55,744 nt of DNA, from the NCBI GenBank assembly GCA_934486735.1, contig CAKSQL010000016.1:1-55744 (forward strand). The letters run 5' to 3'. The position numbers and the translations under genes are program-made. The stretch comes from an uncultured Clostridia bacterium. GTDB lineage: Bacteria > Bacillota > Clostridia > UBA1381. The stretch's first letter is position 1. Each line of letters starts with the position of its first letter. Below are positions 33,594 through 41,174 of this stretch, one piece after another. A model generated the notes under the pieces. That model was not told where the DNA came from, made no database searches, and saw only the letters and a program-made list of their open reading frames with translations.

Positions 33594-35960
33594 TTAAACT
33601 TCAAAAGGTGTTGTCGGTTCGACAGGCGTCATTCCGTTTAAGCTGTCCCACAGATAAGCTGATATTCTCAAGTCTCCGGCATCATCAGGAAGCTGCATAA
33701 TCGCTGTGATTGTTCGATTTCTGCTTCCGCCCTGAATATTTTCCGTAGAACTGCATCCTGCAGCCTTCATTGTGCCGACTGTTTTGTTATAGCATGCAAT
33801 GATAGCTGTCATATCCCGGTCAGCGTCGCCGCTGTTGTTAACTGTGTAAACTACCTTTACCTTTGCGCCTCCGGTAAGAGCTGTTAAAGCATTACCGTTT
33901 TCATCCAAAAGCTCTACCTTTGTTATTTCAATCGGCTTACCGAAGATGTCAGTTATCTCCTTTTCCGAATATGAAGAACCATCGGCAAAAGTCAATGTTT
34001 TAAACTGATCTCTTGTATAATACTTTCTTATATATTCCTTAACCTTCATACCGAGCGCTTCAGTATCGAGCTTTTCGCTTAATACAAATTCGTTATCAAG
34101 GAAGAAACAAGGTCTTACCAAAAGCGAAGTATTGTACCACCATCTTGCAACGGCACCTATCGGGTATTCTTCCCACTGTGATGCGTCATTCTTAACAGAT
34201 GTGCTTCTGACAAATCCAAGGTTGTTACCGGCGTTGAATATCGGAGCTGTTCTTATAAACCATCCCGACAAATCGGCTCTTGACGCATCATCGTTTCCGA
34301 AATTATCTCTTGCACCCAAGAAGTGGTTGTATCTCTTCCACTCGGTTTCGCTTAGCAATGAAATTCTTGCCGTTGCCTTTTGAGTATACTTATATTTACC
34401 ATCCCACGGTGTTCCCGGCTCGGAATACCATGTGCTTTGTACCAGATGATTAATAATACCGTCCGGCAGTTTGTATGTAACGCCGTCACTTGTATTTCCT
34501 TCTGTCAAAAATTCATTTTCAAGCCACTTATAAATTTTACCGTCCTGCTCGTAATCCATATAAACATTATTCTCCGGCACGGGTCCTGTATAATATTTAT
34601 GTGTTCCGTATGTATCGTATGTGATTACAAACATTTCATGAGTATCGTCTTCTTCATCAAGCAATACAAACTTCTTATCGCTGTTTGCAAGCTTAAATAT
34701 GTATTCCTCATCAGTGTAGTGCTTTGCACCCAAGGAATCCCATCTGCTCCATTTCTGATTTTCAAGTCCGGGTACAATAAGATTTATTTCATCCTCAGTA
34801 TATCCAAAGTTTCTCAAATCGGCCTCAGTGTTGTATTTTCTCATGATTTCACGAACAGCAGGTCCTGTTGCAAGTCCGGATCTGAATTCGTCGCCATTGG
34901 CGTTATAAGCAATTCCGTCGTCATATATGCCCTTTGAAACATTCAGCTTTACATTTTTAAAGAAATCTTCTGTAAGACAGAAAATCGGTCTTATCACCTT
35001 CTTATGGTCTGCGTGCTGATCTCCCCACGGCTGATTGACATTATCATGCATAGGAATAGCAGCCAAGCATACGGTATCGTTTTCGGGGTTATTCTTATCT
35101 TTTTCCGTCATTGTGGTTCTCAGCATCCATGAACAAACTTCTCCCCAGTCTGCTCCCCATGAATCACCGTTTCCTCCATATGTGACACAGGCGTGCTGCC
35201 CGTCAAATTTCAAGCCCTGCACATTGTCCTTAACACCGTATATACCCATATACTTTTCCATTTCAGCATATGACGGCAATGTTATTCCGGCTTTGAACGT
35301 GTACGGCTCGGGATTGTTTAAGCATCCGTCATTTTGCCACTCATGCTCAGTATTAATATAATTTCTTATACTTTTCGGGAGTGTAAAACCGCCGTAACCA
35401 TCCTCACCTCGTACCGAGTACGGTTCACCCAAATAAGGCTCACTTATCCAGCCTTCATCGCTCATCAGTGAATGACTCACCTTATTCTCCGGATTATCCT
35501 CGCCTACTTTACGCTGCAAATCGGTTGTAAACGTACCGTCGGGAGAATTAAGACGATATCCTATATTCTGCGGTCTTGTAGGATCAAATTTACCGTATGA
35601 AGGATCCTCGTCAAATTTTTGAACTCCGTAGCCTTCATATGTCATAACCAAGTATTCTTTTCTGCCGCTGCCGTCCTGCATATCGAACTCATCGAGAACT
35701 ATAAAATGCTTACGTGCGTCAATCTCGCTGACTCCGTCACCCTCGGCAAGCATAAACGTATATGCCGCATCATGCAGGGTAACCTTTTTACCTTCGGGAT
35801 ATGTTTTGAACTCCGGTTTTGCTACATATTCCAAATTCGTTGCATTTGAAAAATATTTGGAGGTATCCGCTCCGCGGTCAACCGGAGAAACACCTGCAAA
35901 TGCTGTCGAACTCAGGCAAACTACACCTGCCATAATTCCTGACAATACTTTTTTCTTCAT
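33594..35960 (-). CDS. secreted protein with two DUF6273-like modules and a C-terminal beta domain
   Basis: A 788-aa exported protein with a signal peptide (1-22, ends AFA) and no SLH domain, so it is either released or held by partner proteins. Two copies of the extended DUF6273-like module follow in tandem. The first has VMTYEGYGVQKFD near residue 105, SWMLRTTM near 275 and RPIFCLTEDFF near 325, ending GYTEDEI. The second has VITYDTYGTHKYY near 445, GWFIRTAP near 560 and RPCFFLDNEF near 620, ending YSEKEI. Residues about 690-788 look like an Ig-like beta domain (VKVVYTVNNSGDADRDMTAIIACYN). No catalytic residues are known for DUF6273. First gene of the four-gene leftward operon, with SD AAGGA and its own promoter. 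Confidence 0.8.
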   Translation of the reverse strand: MKKKVLSGIMAGVVCLSSTAFAGVSPVDRGADTSKYFSNATNLEYVAKPEFKTYPEGKKVTLHDAAYTFMLAEGDGVSEIDARKHFIVLDEFDMQDGSGRKEYLVMTYEGYGVQKFDEDPSYGKFDPTRPQNIGYRLNSPDGTFTTDLQRKVGEDNPENKVSHSLMSDEGWISEPYLGEPYSVRGEDGYGGFTLPKSIRNYINTEHEWQNDGCLNNPEPYTFKAGITLPSYAEMEKYMGIYGVKDNVQGLKFDGQHACVTYGGNGDSWGADWGEVCSWMLRTTMTEKDKNNPENDTVCLAAIPMHDNVNQPWGDQHADHKKVIRPIFCLTEDFFKNVKLNVSKGIYDDGIAYNANGDEFRSGLATGPAVREIMRKYNTEADLRNFGYTEDEINLIVPGLENQKWSRWDSLGAKHYTDEEYIFKLANSDKKFVLLDEEDDTHEMFVITYDTYGTHKYYTGPVPENNVYMDYEQDGKIYKWLENEFLTEGNTSDGVTYKLPDGIINHLVQSTWYSEPGTPWDGKYKYTQKATARISLLSETEWKRYNHFLGARDNFGNDDASRADLSGWFIRTAPIFNAGNNLGFVRSTSVKNDASQWEEYPIGAVARWWYNTSLLVRPCFFLDNEFVLSEKLDTEALGMKVKEYIRKYYTRDQFKTLTFADGSSYSEKEITDIFGKPIEITKVELLDENGNALTALTGGAKVKVVYTVNNSGDADRDMTAIIACYNKTVGTMKAAGCSSTENIQGGSRNRTITAIMQLPDDAGDLRISAYLWDSLNGMTPVEPTTPFEV

Positions 35961-35990
35961 TTTTTTTCCTTCTTTCTAAAATATTTTTTT

Positions 35991-36028
35991 AAAAATTGCG
36001 CATATATAAAATACAACACCGCAATTTT
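35991..36028 (-). promoter_or_regulatory. inverted repeat in the surface-operon leader
   Basis: AAAATTGCG and CGCAATTTT are 9-bp complementary arms separated by about 19 nt, between the predicted -10 and the start codon. They could form a 5' hairpin in the mRNA or be a protein site. Confidence 0.3.
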
Positions 36029-36076
36029 AATATATAAATATGGTAAATATATCAAAATATAATTACCCTATTTACC
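36027..36076 (-). promoter_or_regulatory. promoter and operator-like inverted repeat of the surface-protein operon
   Basis: On the minus strand TTGATA (36050-36055), 17-bp spacer, TATTAA (36027-36032). The inverted repeat GGTAAATA (36042-36049)/TATTTACC (36069-36076) overlaps the -35 box, a position suited to a repressor or co-activator. Confidence 0.5.
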
Positions 36077-36199
36077 TGTTATTGTCTCTGTCCGATTTTG
36101 TTTTTTAACCCTTCCGGACATTTAACGGTCAACGCTTACCTATTATTTATCCGTATCTTATATCTCTCATGCTTTCACCCCCTCAAAGCTTTTTTATCA

Positions 36200-37594
36200 T
36201 TAATACTTATCGTTATCTAAATATTGCGTTTGAAATTCCGTATTTGCATTCTTTACAAGCAAAGGAATGTCTGCATTTTCATCAATAATGACCTTCTGTA
36301 TGCACTTATCCAATATTGCATAAAGTTCTTGACAATGAGACGGTTCTTCGGGACGAAGTATAACCCCTTTAAAATTCAGATAATCTTCATAATCGCTTTT
36401 TTCGGTATTGGAATATTTTTGATAAATGCCATTGACCTTTGCATTTGTTTCGGGGTCGGTCCACATGTCAAAAAACTGTCTGTCAAGCACTATCTGTCCT
36501 TCTTCTCTGTATCCGTTAATCATTTTTTCAAATTCCGCAATCTGACTTTCGTTCAGAATCGGTCCGAAGCCTCTTGTGTCCAGCCATCTTAATCCCGCCA
36601 ATATCTGCTCGCTTGAAGAATCTTTTGAAAACATCCATACCTTGCCGCCGATCTGCGCATATCTTCCCGCTTTTCCCTCAGGCATTCTCGCAACCATGAT
36701 ATCTTCCTTAGCCATGCCGCTTTTTGTCAGGAATAAGTTTTCCTTCAAGTTCATGAACATCATCGCTACCTGTTCTGTTGAAAAAAGCTTTCGTGCCTCA
36801 TTAACGTCTATTATTTTTTCATTCGGAAGAACATGGTATACATGCTCCAAATCTTTAATATATTGAAGTGCCTGCCTTGTTTCTTCGGTGTCAAAGGTTG
36901 CAATATAGTTACCTGCTCCGTCAGATTTCATAAACTTCGTACCAAAATCCCAGGCTATGTTTAAAAAATGCCAGCCGCCGCCATTTTCGGTAGTAGGTAT
37001 GCAAAATCCTGCTTTACCGGTTTTTTCTTTTATTATTCGGGCATATTCTGCCATCTCGTCCAAATTGTCCGGAATCATAATGCTTCCGTCCGGATTTACC
37101 AAGCCTGCCTGTCTGAATATCTTCTTATTAATATAAAGTCCCTGTACGTACACTTCATCCGGCACTCCGTATACTCTTTGGTCACTGTCTGAGAGCATAC
37201 TCAATATATCCGGATTAATATACCTTTTCCAACCCATCTCCTCCAGCTCGTCCGTTATATCCGCTGCATATCCCCGATTGATTATTTTATTTATTTCGGT
37301 AAAATAAACGCCGTATAAATTCGGCAGCTTATTTTCTCTTGCCATTTCTTCAAATGTATTGACTGAAAAATCATATGTATCGGGAATGATTTCAACATTG
37401 GGATATACTTTTTCATAGAAAGCTTTTAATGCTTCAAAATTTTCTATTTCCGGGGTACCCCCTTTCGGCCAATTACCTATAGCTATGGTTACTTTCGGCT
37501 TAAACAAACCTTGGTTTGCAATAACACTTCCGCAAATAACAGCTGCAAGTGCGGCAATTGCCGAGATAATTATATATTTTTTTCTATGTTTCAT
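36200..37594 (-). CDS. extracellular solute-binding protein, sugar ABC type (family 1)
   Basis: A 464-aa protein with an N-terminal hydrophobic segment (about residues 6-26). There is no clean lipobox: a Cys occurs but is preceded by AVI, so anchoring is by an uncleaved segment or an atypical lipoprotein signal. It is followed by the family-1 solute-binding fold (VTIAIGNWPKGGTPEIENFEALKAFYEKVYPNVEI), with further hallmarks YGVPDEVYVQGLYINKKIFRQAGL and LDEMAEYARIIKEKTGKAGFCIP. Such proteins usually bind oligosaccharides for an MsmFG-type permease, but no permease or ATPase gene is nearby. The start at 37594 was chosen for GGAGG 5 nt upstream. It is divergent from the AraC regulator, with likely activator sites between them. 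It may feed or sense for the surface operon downstream. Confidence 0.85.
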   Translation of the reverse strand: MKHRKKYIIISAIAALAAVICGSVIANQGLFKPKVTIAIGNWPKGGTPEIENFEALKAFYEKVYPNVEIIPDTYDFSVNTFEEMARENKLPNLYGVYFTEINKIINRGYAADITDELEEMGWKRYINPDILSMLSDSDQRVYGVPDEVYVQGLYINKKIFRQAGLVNPDGSIMIPDNLDEMAEYARIIKEKTGKAGFCIPTTENGGGWHFLNIAWDFGTKFMKSDGAGNYIATFDTEETRQALQYIKDLEHVYHVLPNEKIIDVNEARKLFSTEQVAMMFMNLKENLFLTKSGMAKEDIMVARMPEGKAGRYAQIGGKVWMFSKDSSSEQILAGLRWLDTRGFGPILNESQIAEFEKMINGYREEGQIVLDRQFFDMWTDPETNAKVNGIYQKYSNTEKSDYEDYLNFKGVILRPEEPSHCQELYAILDKCIQKVIIDENADIPLLVKNANTEFQTQYLDNDKY

Positions 37595-37637
37595 ATCTTC
37601 CTCCATATACTGTCGAAAACCTCTTTGGTACGTTTTC

Positions 37638-37667
37638 ATAATACCATTACATCATCCCCGTTGTCAA
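37638..37667 (-). promoter_or_regulatory. promoter of the solute-binding protein gene
   Basis: On the minus strand TTGACA (37662-37667), 18-bp spacer, TATTAT (37638-37643). An operator-like repeat begins just upstream at 37669. Confidence 0.75.
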
Positions 37668-37668
37668 G

Positions 37669-37813
37669 GTGCATTTTCCTACTTTCAATTGCATTTTCCC
37701 ACATCAGACACAACAGCTTGATTGCGCAATTTTCCACTTTTGCTCTCCAAGCCGCCTATCATGCGACATTCCGCATTCATTGATGTTTGAAATTATGTGC
37801 ATTTTTCTACTTT
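37669..37813 (+). promoter_or_regulatory. array of four operator-like direct repeats
   Basis: On the plus strand: GCATTTTCCTACTTT (37671-37685), GCATTTTCCCACATC (37691-37705), GCAATTTTCCACTTT (37726-37740) and GCATTTTTCTACTTT (37799-37813). The outer two also share a preceding GT. The first abuts the -35 of the leftward promoter and the last lies 15 nt before the -35 of the rightward promoter. They are probable sites for the divergent AraC-type regulator. This fills most of the gap between the two genes. Confidence 0.6.
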
Positions 37814-37828
37814 GGCAATATTTATATA

Positions 37829-37857
37829 TTGACAAAAAAATATTATTATGATATAAT
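37829..37857 (+). promoter_or_regulatory. promoter of the AraC-family regulator gene
   Basis: TTGACA (37829-37834), 17-bp spacer, TATAAT (37852-37857). Confidence 0.85.
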
Positions 37858-37894
37858 TTTTATATAAATTTTATATCACGGAGCTGAAAGCGGT

Positions 37895-40219
37895 ATGAAA
37901 ATTGTAAAAAAATTTATGAATTTTCTCGAGAACAGATTTTTCCTGAGAAACTATATTTTGGTTCTTATACCTTCAATTATCTTTATACTGTTTATGTTTA
38001 TGTCTGTATCTTTTTTCACAAAGACATATAAAGATATATTAATCGAAAGCTATCGCACCAACCTTGTTTCCATTTGCTCGCAAACCGAAAATTCAATCAA
38101 CAATTTAATTAATAACGTTAACATGCTTTATCTGGACAGTGATTTTATGAACGTTGTAACAAAAAACGAAAACAACGTGGATCAGGAGGACATTTACAAG
38201 GCTGCGACTGTTTTGAATTATTTAAATCAGACAAGCCGCATTATTGACAGCGCATTTATTCTGAATCGTACTCAGCATATCGTTTACGGTACAATAGGCA
38301 AATATAATATTGATGAATTTTTCAACAATACATATACCTACAAGGATTATCCTATTGAATATTGGCAGAAATATCAAAGTCCGATGACGCAGCATCAGAT
38401 TTTGTCTCCGTCAAATGTCGAAAAATTTTCCAGTGATGAAAATGTAATTCCGATAGTGTTTACAAAAATAAATGATACTCCTTTAAACAGCATAATAGTC
38501 ATAAATATAAAAATATCACAGTTTTTTGACGTACTTGAAAAAAACAAGCTTACACCGCACAGTTTTTTTAACATTATAAATAAGCATCAGTCAAAAGCAT
38601 ATGACAAAACTTCATTGTTTCCATACGAGCTTGACAAAACATTTTTCAACAATTGCATAAATAATGTTAATTCGTGCTTTAATTATCGCCTTAACGGGGA
38701 TAATCACGTTGTTATATCTTATTCTCCGTATGATTCGGTATTAGGGTATTCATATGTTATTTTCATGCCTTATAAAGATATACATGCCAAAATTATCGGA
38801 TTTTTATTGGCGTTGTTCCTGGCTTTAATCTTGGTCATCATAGCTGTTCTCTATTTCGCAAAATTCAGCGTTACCGAGGTTTATAAGCCGATAAACAAGC
38901 TTATTAACAGACTGAGCAATTCAGATTCCGATATAATCGAAAGCAAAAAAAATGACGACCCTGTTATGAGGCTTGACAACTTGTTCAACGAAATTCAGGA
39001 TAAAAACAACGAATTGGAATCTCAGCTGCTGTCTTCGCTCTCGCTTGTTCAGGAGCGAAACCTTATTGCACTGCTGAATCAAAACGAATATTATATTGAA
39101 GACGCGGCAAATTATTTGCTGCAGGACGATCCGTTTGATTTTGAATACGATTATTTTTGTTCGGTTATATTCAATATCAGTCTTACGGATAAATTTTACA
39201 GCGAATATAACACAATGGAATACACCCGTATTTTTAATGGATTTATTACTGTTGTTAAATGTATTTTTTCGGAACACTTTAAGACATATGTTATACCGAG
39301 TGAAACATCCGACACATTCTATCTTCTTCTTAATTTGCCGGATACCGACCAGAACAATACCATTGCAAATTGTATATCAACCATTAAAAATCTTTTAAAA
39401 GAGGACGCTCTGTACGCATCGATATATATTGCGGTCGGCGGAGTATACAAAGATATAAAAGGACTGCGCAAATCTCATTATAATGCCACAAAAGAAATTA
39501 CAAACAAAACCAACCTGGAACGTAACCGATTGAATTTATCTCTTTATAAAACCGGAGAACAAAAACAAATTTTGTTGTCAGATGAAGATGAACTTAAGAT
39601 TAACGATTACTGCCTGGTCGGTCAGACGGCTCAAGCTTTTAAGCTGATAAAAAATATTGTCTTGAATAATATCAAACGGCACATCTCCTCCGAAAACCTC
39701 GAAAAACTTTATAAACGAATTATAAGCACGATTTTAAATATAATAAGAAACAACGATATCGAATACGAGATTGAATTCGGGTCGGATTCCGAATTAATAG
39801 ATAATGTCGTGCAAAAGGAAACACAAGAAATTTTTTCGTTTATCGAAAAACTGCTTGAAATAATATCAAACAATGTGCAAAAGGATATGAAAGTCGATAT
39901 TAATATCATAAAAAAATATGTTGATTTGCATTATCAGGAAAGCAACAGCGGAATTGAATACGTTGCTGATATTTTCGGAATATCACCCAAATATCTTTCA
40001 CGTAAATTTAAAGAAGAAACCGGCATAACCTTTACAAGCTACCTTACGGAATGTCGCATAAATCAATCCAAAAACATGCTTGTACAAACAAATTTATCCA
40101 TAAACGAAATAGGTCAGCAAGTCGGATATCCCATTGTTTCCACCTTTATTCGTGCATTTAAAAAAAATAACGGAATCTCTCCGTCAGAATACAGGAAACA
40201 GTTTAAAAAGAAATCATGA
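37895..40219 (+). CDS. membrane-bound AraC-family regulator (YesN-like, one-component)
   Basis: A 774-aa protein. The first membrane segment is at about residues 20-42 (YILVLIPSIIFILFMFMSVSFF). An external sensor region of about 250 residues follows, probably of the Cache type. The second membrane segment is at about 295-320 (FLLALFLALILVIIAVLYF), then a short HAMP-like linker (VYKPINKLINRL). A cytoplasmic region of about 320 residues follows. The C-terminus is an AraC HTH domain at about 665-770, with YVADIFGISPKYLSRKFKEETG and the second helix pair INEIGQQVGYPIVSTFIRAFKKNNGISPSEYR. It would sense an extracellular or binding-protein-delivered ligand and activate genes directly. It is divergent from the solute-binding protein gene, and the repeats between them are likely its sites. 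Terminated by a strong hairpin. Confidence 0.88.
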   Translation: MKIVKKFMNFLENRFFLRNYILVLIPSIIFILFMFMSVSFFTKTYKDILIESYRTNLVSICSQTENSINNLINNVNMLYLDSDFMNVVTKNENNVDQEDIYKAATVLNYLNQTSRIIDSAFILNRTQHIVYGTIGKYNIDEFFNNTYTYKDYPIEYWQKYQSPMTQHQILSPSNVEKFSSDENVIPIVFTKINDTPLNSIIVINIKISQFFDVLEKNKLTPHSFFNIINKHQSKAYDKTSLFPYELDKTFFNNCINNVNSCFNYRLNGDNHVVISYSPYDSVLGYSYVIFMPYKDIHAKIIGFLLALFLALILVIIAVLYFAKFSVTEVYKPINKLINRLSNSDSDIIESKKNDDPVMRLDNLFNEIQDKNNELESQLLSSLSLVQERNLIALLNQNEYYIEDAANYLLQDDPFDFEYDYFCSVIFNISLTDKFYSEYNTMEYTRIFNGFITVVKCIFSEHFKTYVIPSETSDTFYLLLNLPDTDQNNTIANCISTIKNLLKEDALYASIYIAVGGVYKDIKGLRKSHYNATKEITNKTNLERNRLNLSLYKTGEQKQILLSDEDELKINDYCLVGQTAQAFKLIKNIVLNNIKRHISSENLEKLYKRIISTILNIIRNNDIEYEIEFGSDSELIDNVVQKETQEIFSFIEKLLEIISNNVQKDMKVDINIIKKYVDLHYQESNSGIEYVADIFGISPKYLSRKFKEETGITFTSYLTECRINQSKNMLVQTNLSINEIGQQVGYPIVSTFIRAFKKNNGISPSEYRKQFKKKS

Positions 40220-40245
40220 TTTTCAAAAAAACATATCAAAGGAGC

Positions 40246-40285
40246 AGCTGCATCAAAACAAATTAATTTTGATGCAGCTCTTTTG
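40246..40285 (+). terminator. terminator of the AraC-family gene
   Basis: AGCTGCATCAAAA pairs with TTTTGATGCAGCT (13 bp, 8-nt loop), followed by CTTTT. It shares its core with the hairpin at 6136-6171. Confidence 0.85.
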
Positions 40286-40406
40286 ATATTCCGAAAAACA
40301 GTACCAAATGAACAAGCCGAACGGCATTACCCATATATTTATGGTTTAATCGAAGAACGCTCCTGCCCGGCTTGCAAAGAGCAAATCTCACGGCAAATCG
40401 CAACCG

Positions 40407-41042
40407 CTACAGAACACCTTGCGCCTCAGGGGTTTCTGCCGCTCTTTCAATTTCCGCCTTTCCGATATCGCCAAACGCGTCGGAAAGCTGCTTGACAAAC
40501 GATTTTCTGTCGTCCAGGTTCACGAACGGATATATAAAATGCAACATCCTCCTTTGCCGCACCCTCATTCAGCAGCGGCTGCACATCGGATTTTGCGAAC
40601 ACGCCGCAGCGCGCCGCGATTTTGTATATGTGCGTATGCTTTTCTGCAAGCGCATTAAGCCCGGTCGCATCGGTTTTTAAAAGTATTGCCATCCGGCCGA
40701 TAAACGAACCCGTTCCGCCGGCGCATGTCCCGTTCATTCGCTGCTCCAGTCCGTTGGTGAGGTACAAAATCTTTGCATCCTCGCCGCCGAGTTCAATTAC
40801 CACATCGGTAGCCGAAAAAAACTAATCCGAACTCCGATTTTGAGAGGTGAATTTTGAGCCAGAATTTTGGTGCGGAGGATGCCGAAAGGCTGGCGCCTTT
40901 CAAAGACGACAAGCCGAAATATGCCGAAATTATGCCTTTTTAGGCGGGTTCGGATTACTTTTCTTCGGCTATCGGGCAGGAATTTTTTCACCGCGGTTTT
41001 TGTCGCAATCACCTCTTGAACAAAGCCAAGCTCCGGCACACA
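40407..41042 (-). pseudogene. remnant of a 2-hydroxyacyl-CoA dehydratase activase-type gene (BadF/BcrA ATPase family)
   Basis: On the minus strand the residues LGFVQEVIATKTAVKKFLPD are followed, after a 159-bp insertion, by TDVVIELGGEDAKILYL, then MNGTCAGGTGSFIGRMA and AARCGVFAKSDVQPLLNEG. These are the ASKHA-fold ATP-binding motifs of the large activase family. After AAKEDVA the frame changes and reads FIYPFVNLDDRKSFVKQL, a later part of the same protein family, so an internal deletion has occurred. Both ends are missing: a normal family member of this type is well over 1000 residues. The gene is certainly non-functional. It is not related by function to its neighbours as far as I can see. 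Confidence 0.85.
40811..40969. mobile_element. 159-bp MITE with TA target duplication
   Basis: The terminal inverted repeats are 22 bp with 20 matches. The left starts GCCGAA and ends CTAATCCGAAC (40811-40832). The right starts GTTCGGATTAC and ends TTCGGC (40948-40969). Each end is flanked by TA (40809-40810 and 40970-40971). Removing the element and one TA rejoins LPD with TDVVIELGG in frame. The interior has no gene but contains a small GAAAGG/CCTTTC hairpin. TA duplication and these ends suggest mobilisation by an IS630/Tc1-mariner-type transposase encoded elsewhere. Confidence 0.88.
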
Positions 41043-41120
41043 ACAATAACATTTTCGTTTTTTTTAATCGTTTTGCATTTTACATTTTCTGCCACAAAAA
41101 CACCGGTTAAAAAAGACACA

Positions 41121-41143
41121 GGCACGAAGAAATTCTTCGTGCC
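41121..41143 (-). terminator. terminator of the GH38 gene
   Basis: GGCACGAAGAA pairs with TTCTTCGTGCC. On the minus strand it is followed by TGTGTCTTTTTT. Confidence 0.85.
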
Positions 41144-41174
41144 CGCGCCTTTTTATGAAATTTCAAGAAAGAAC

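Noticed and set aside
40283..40495. 70-codon plus-strand frame after the AraC terminator
   Set aside because: Lies downstream of a terminator, has no SD and overlaps the decayed activase gene on the other strand.
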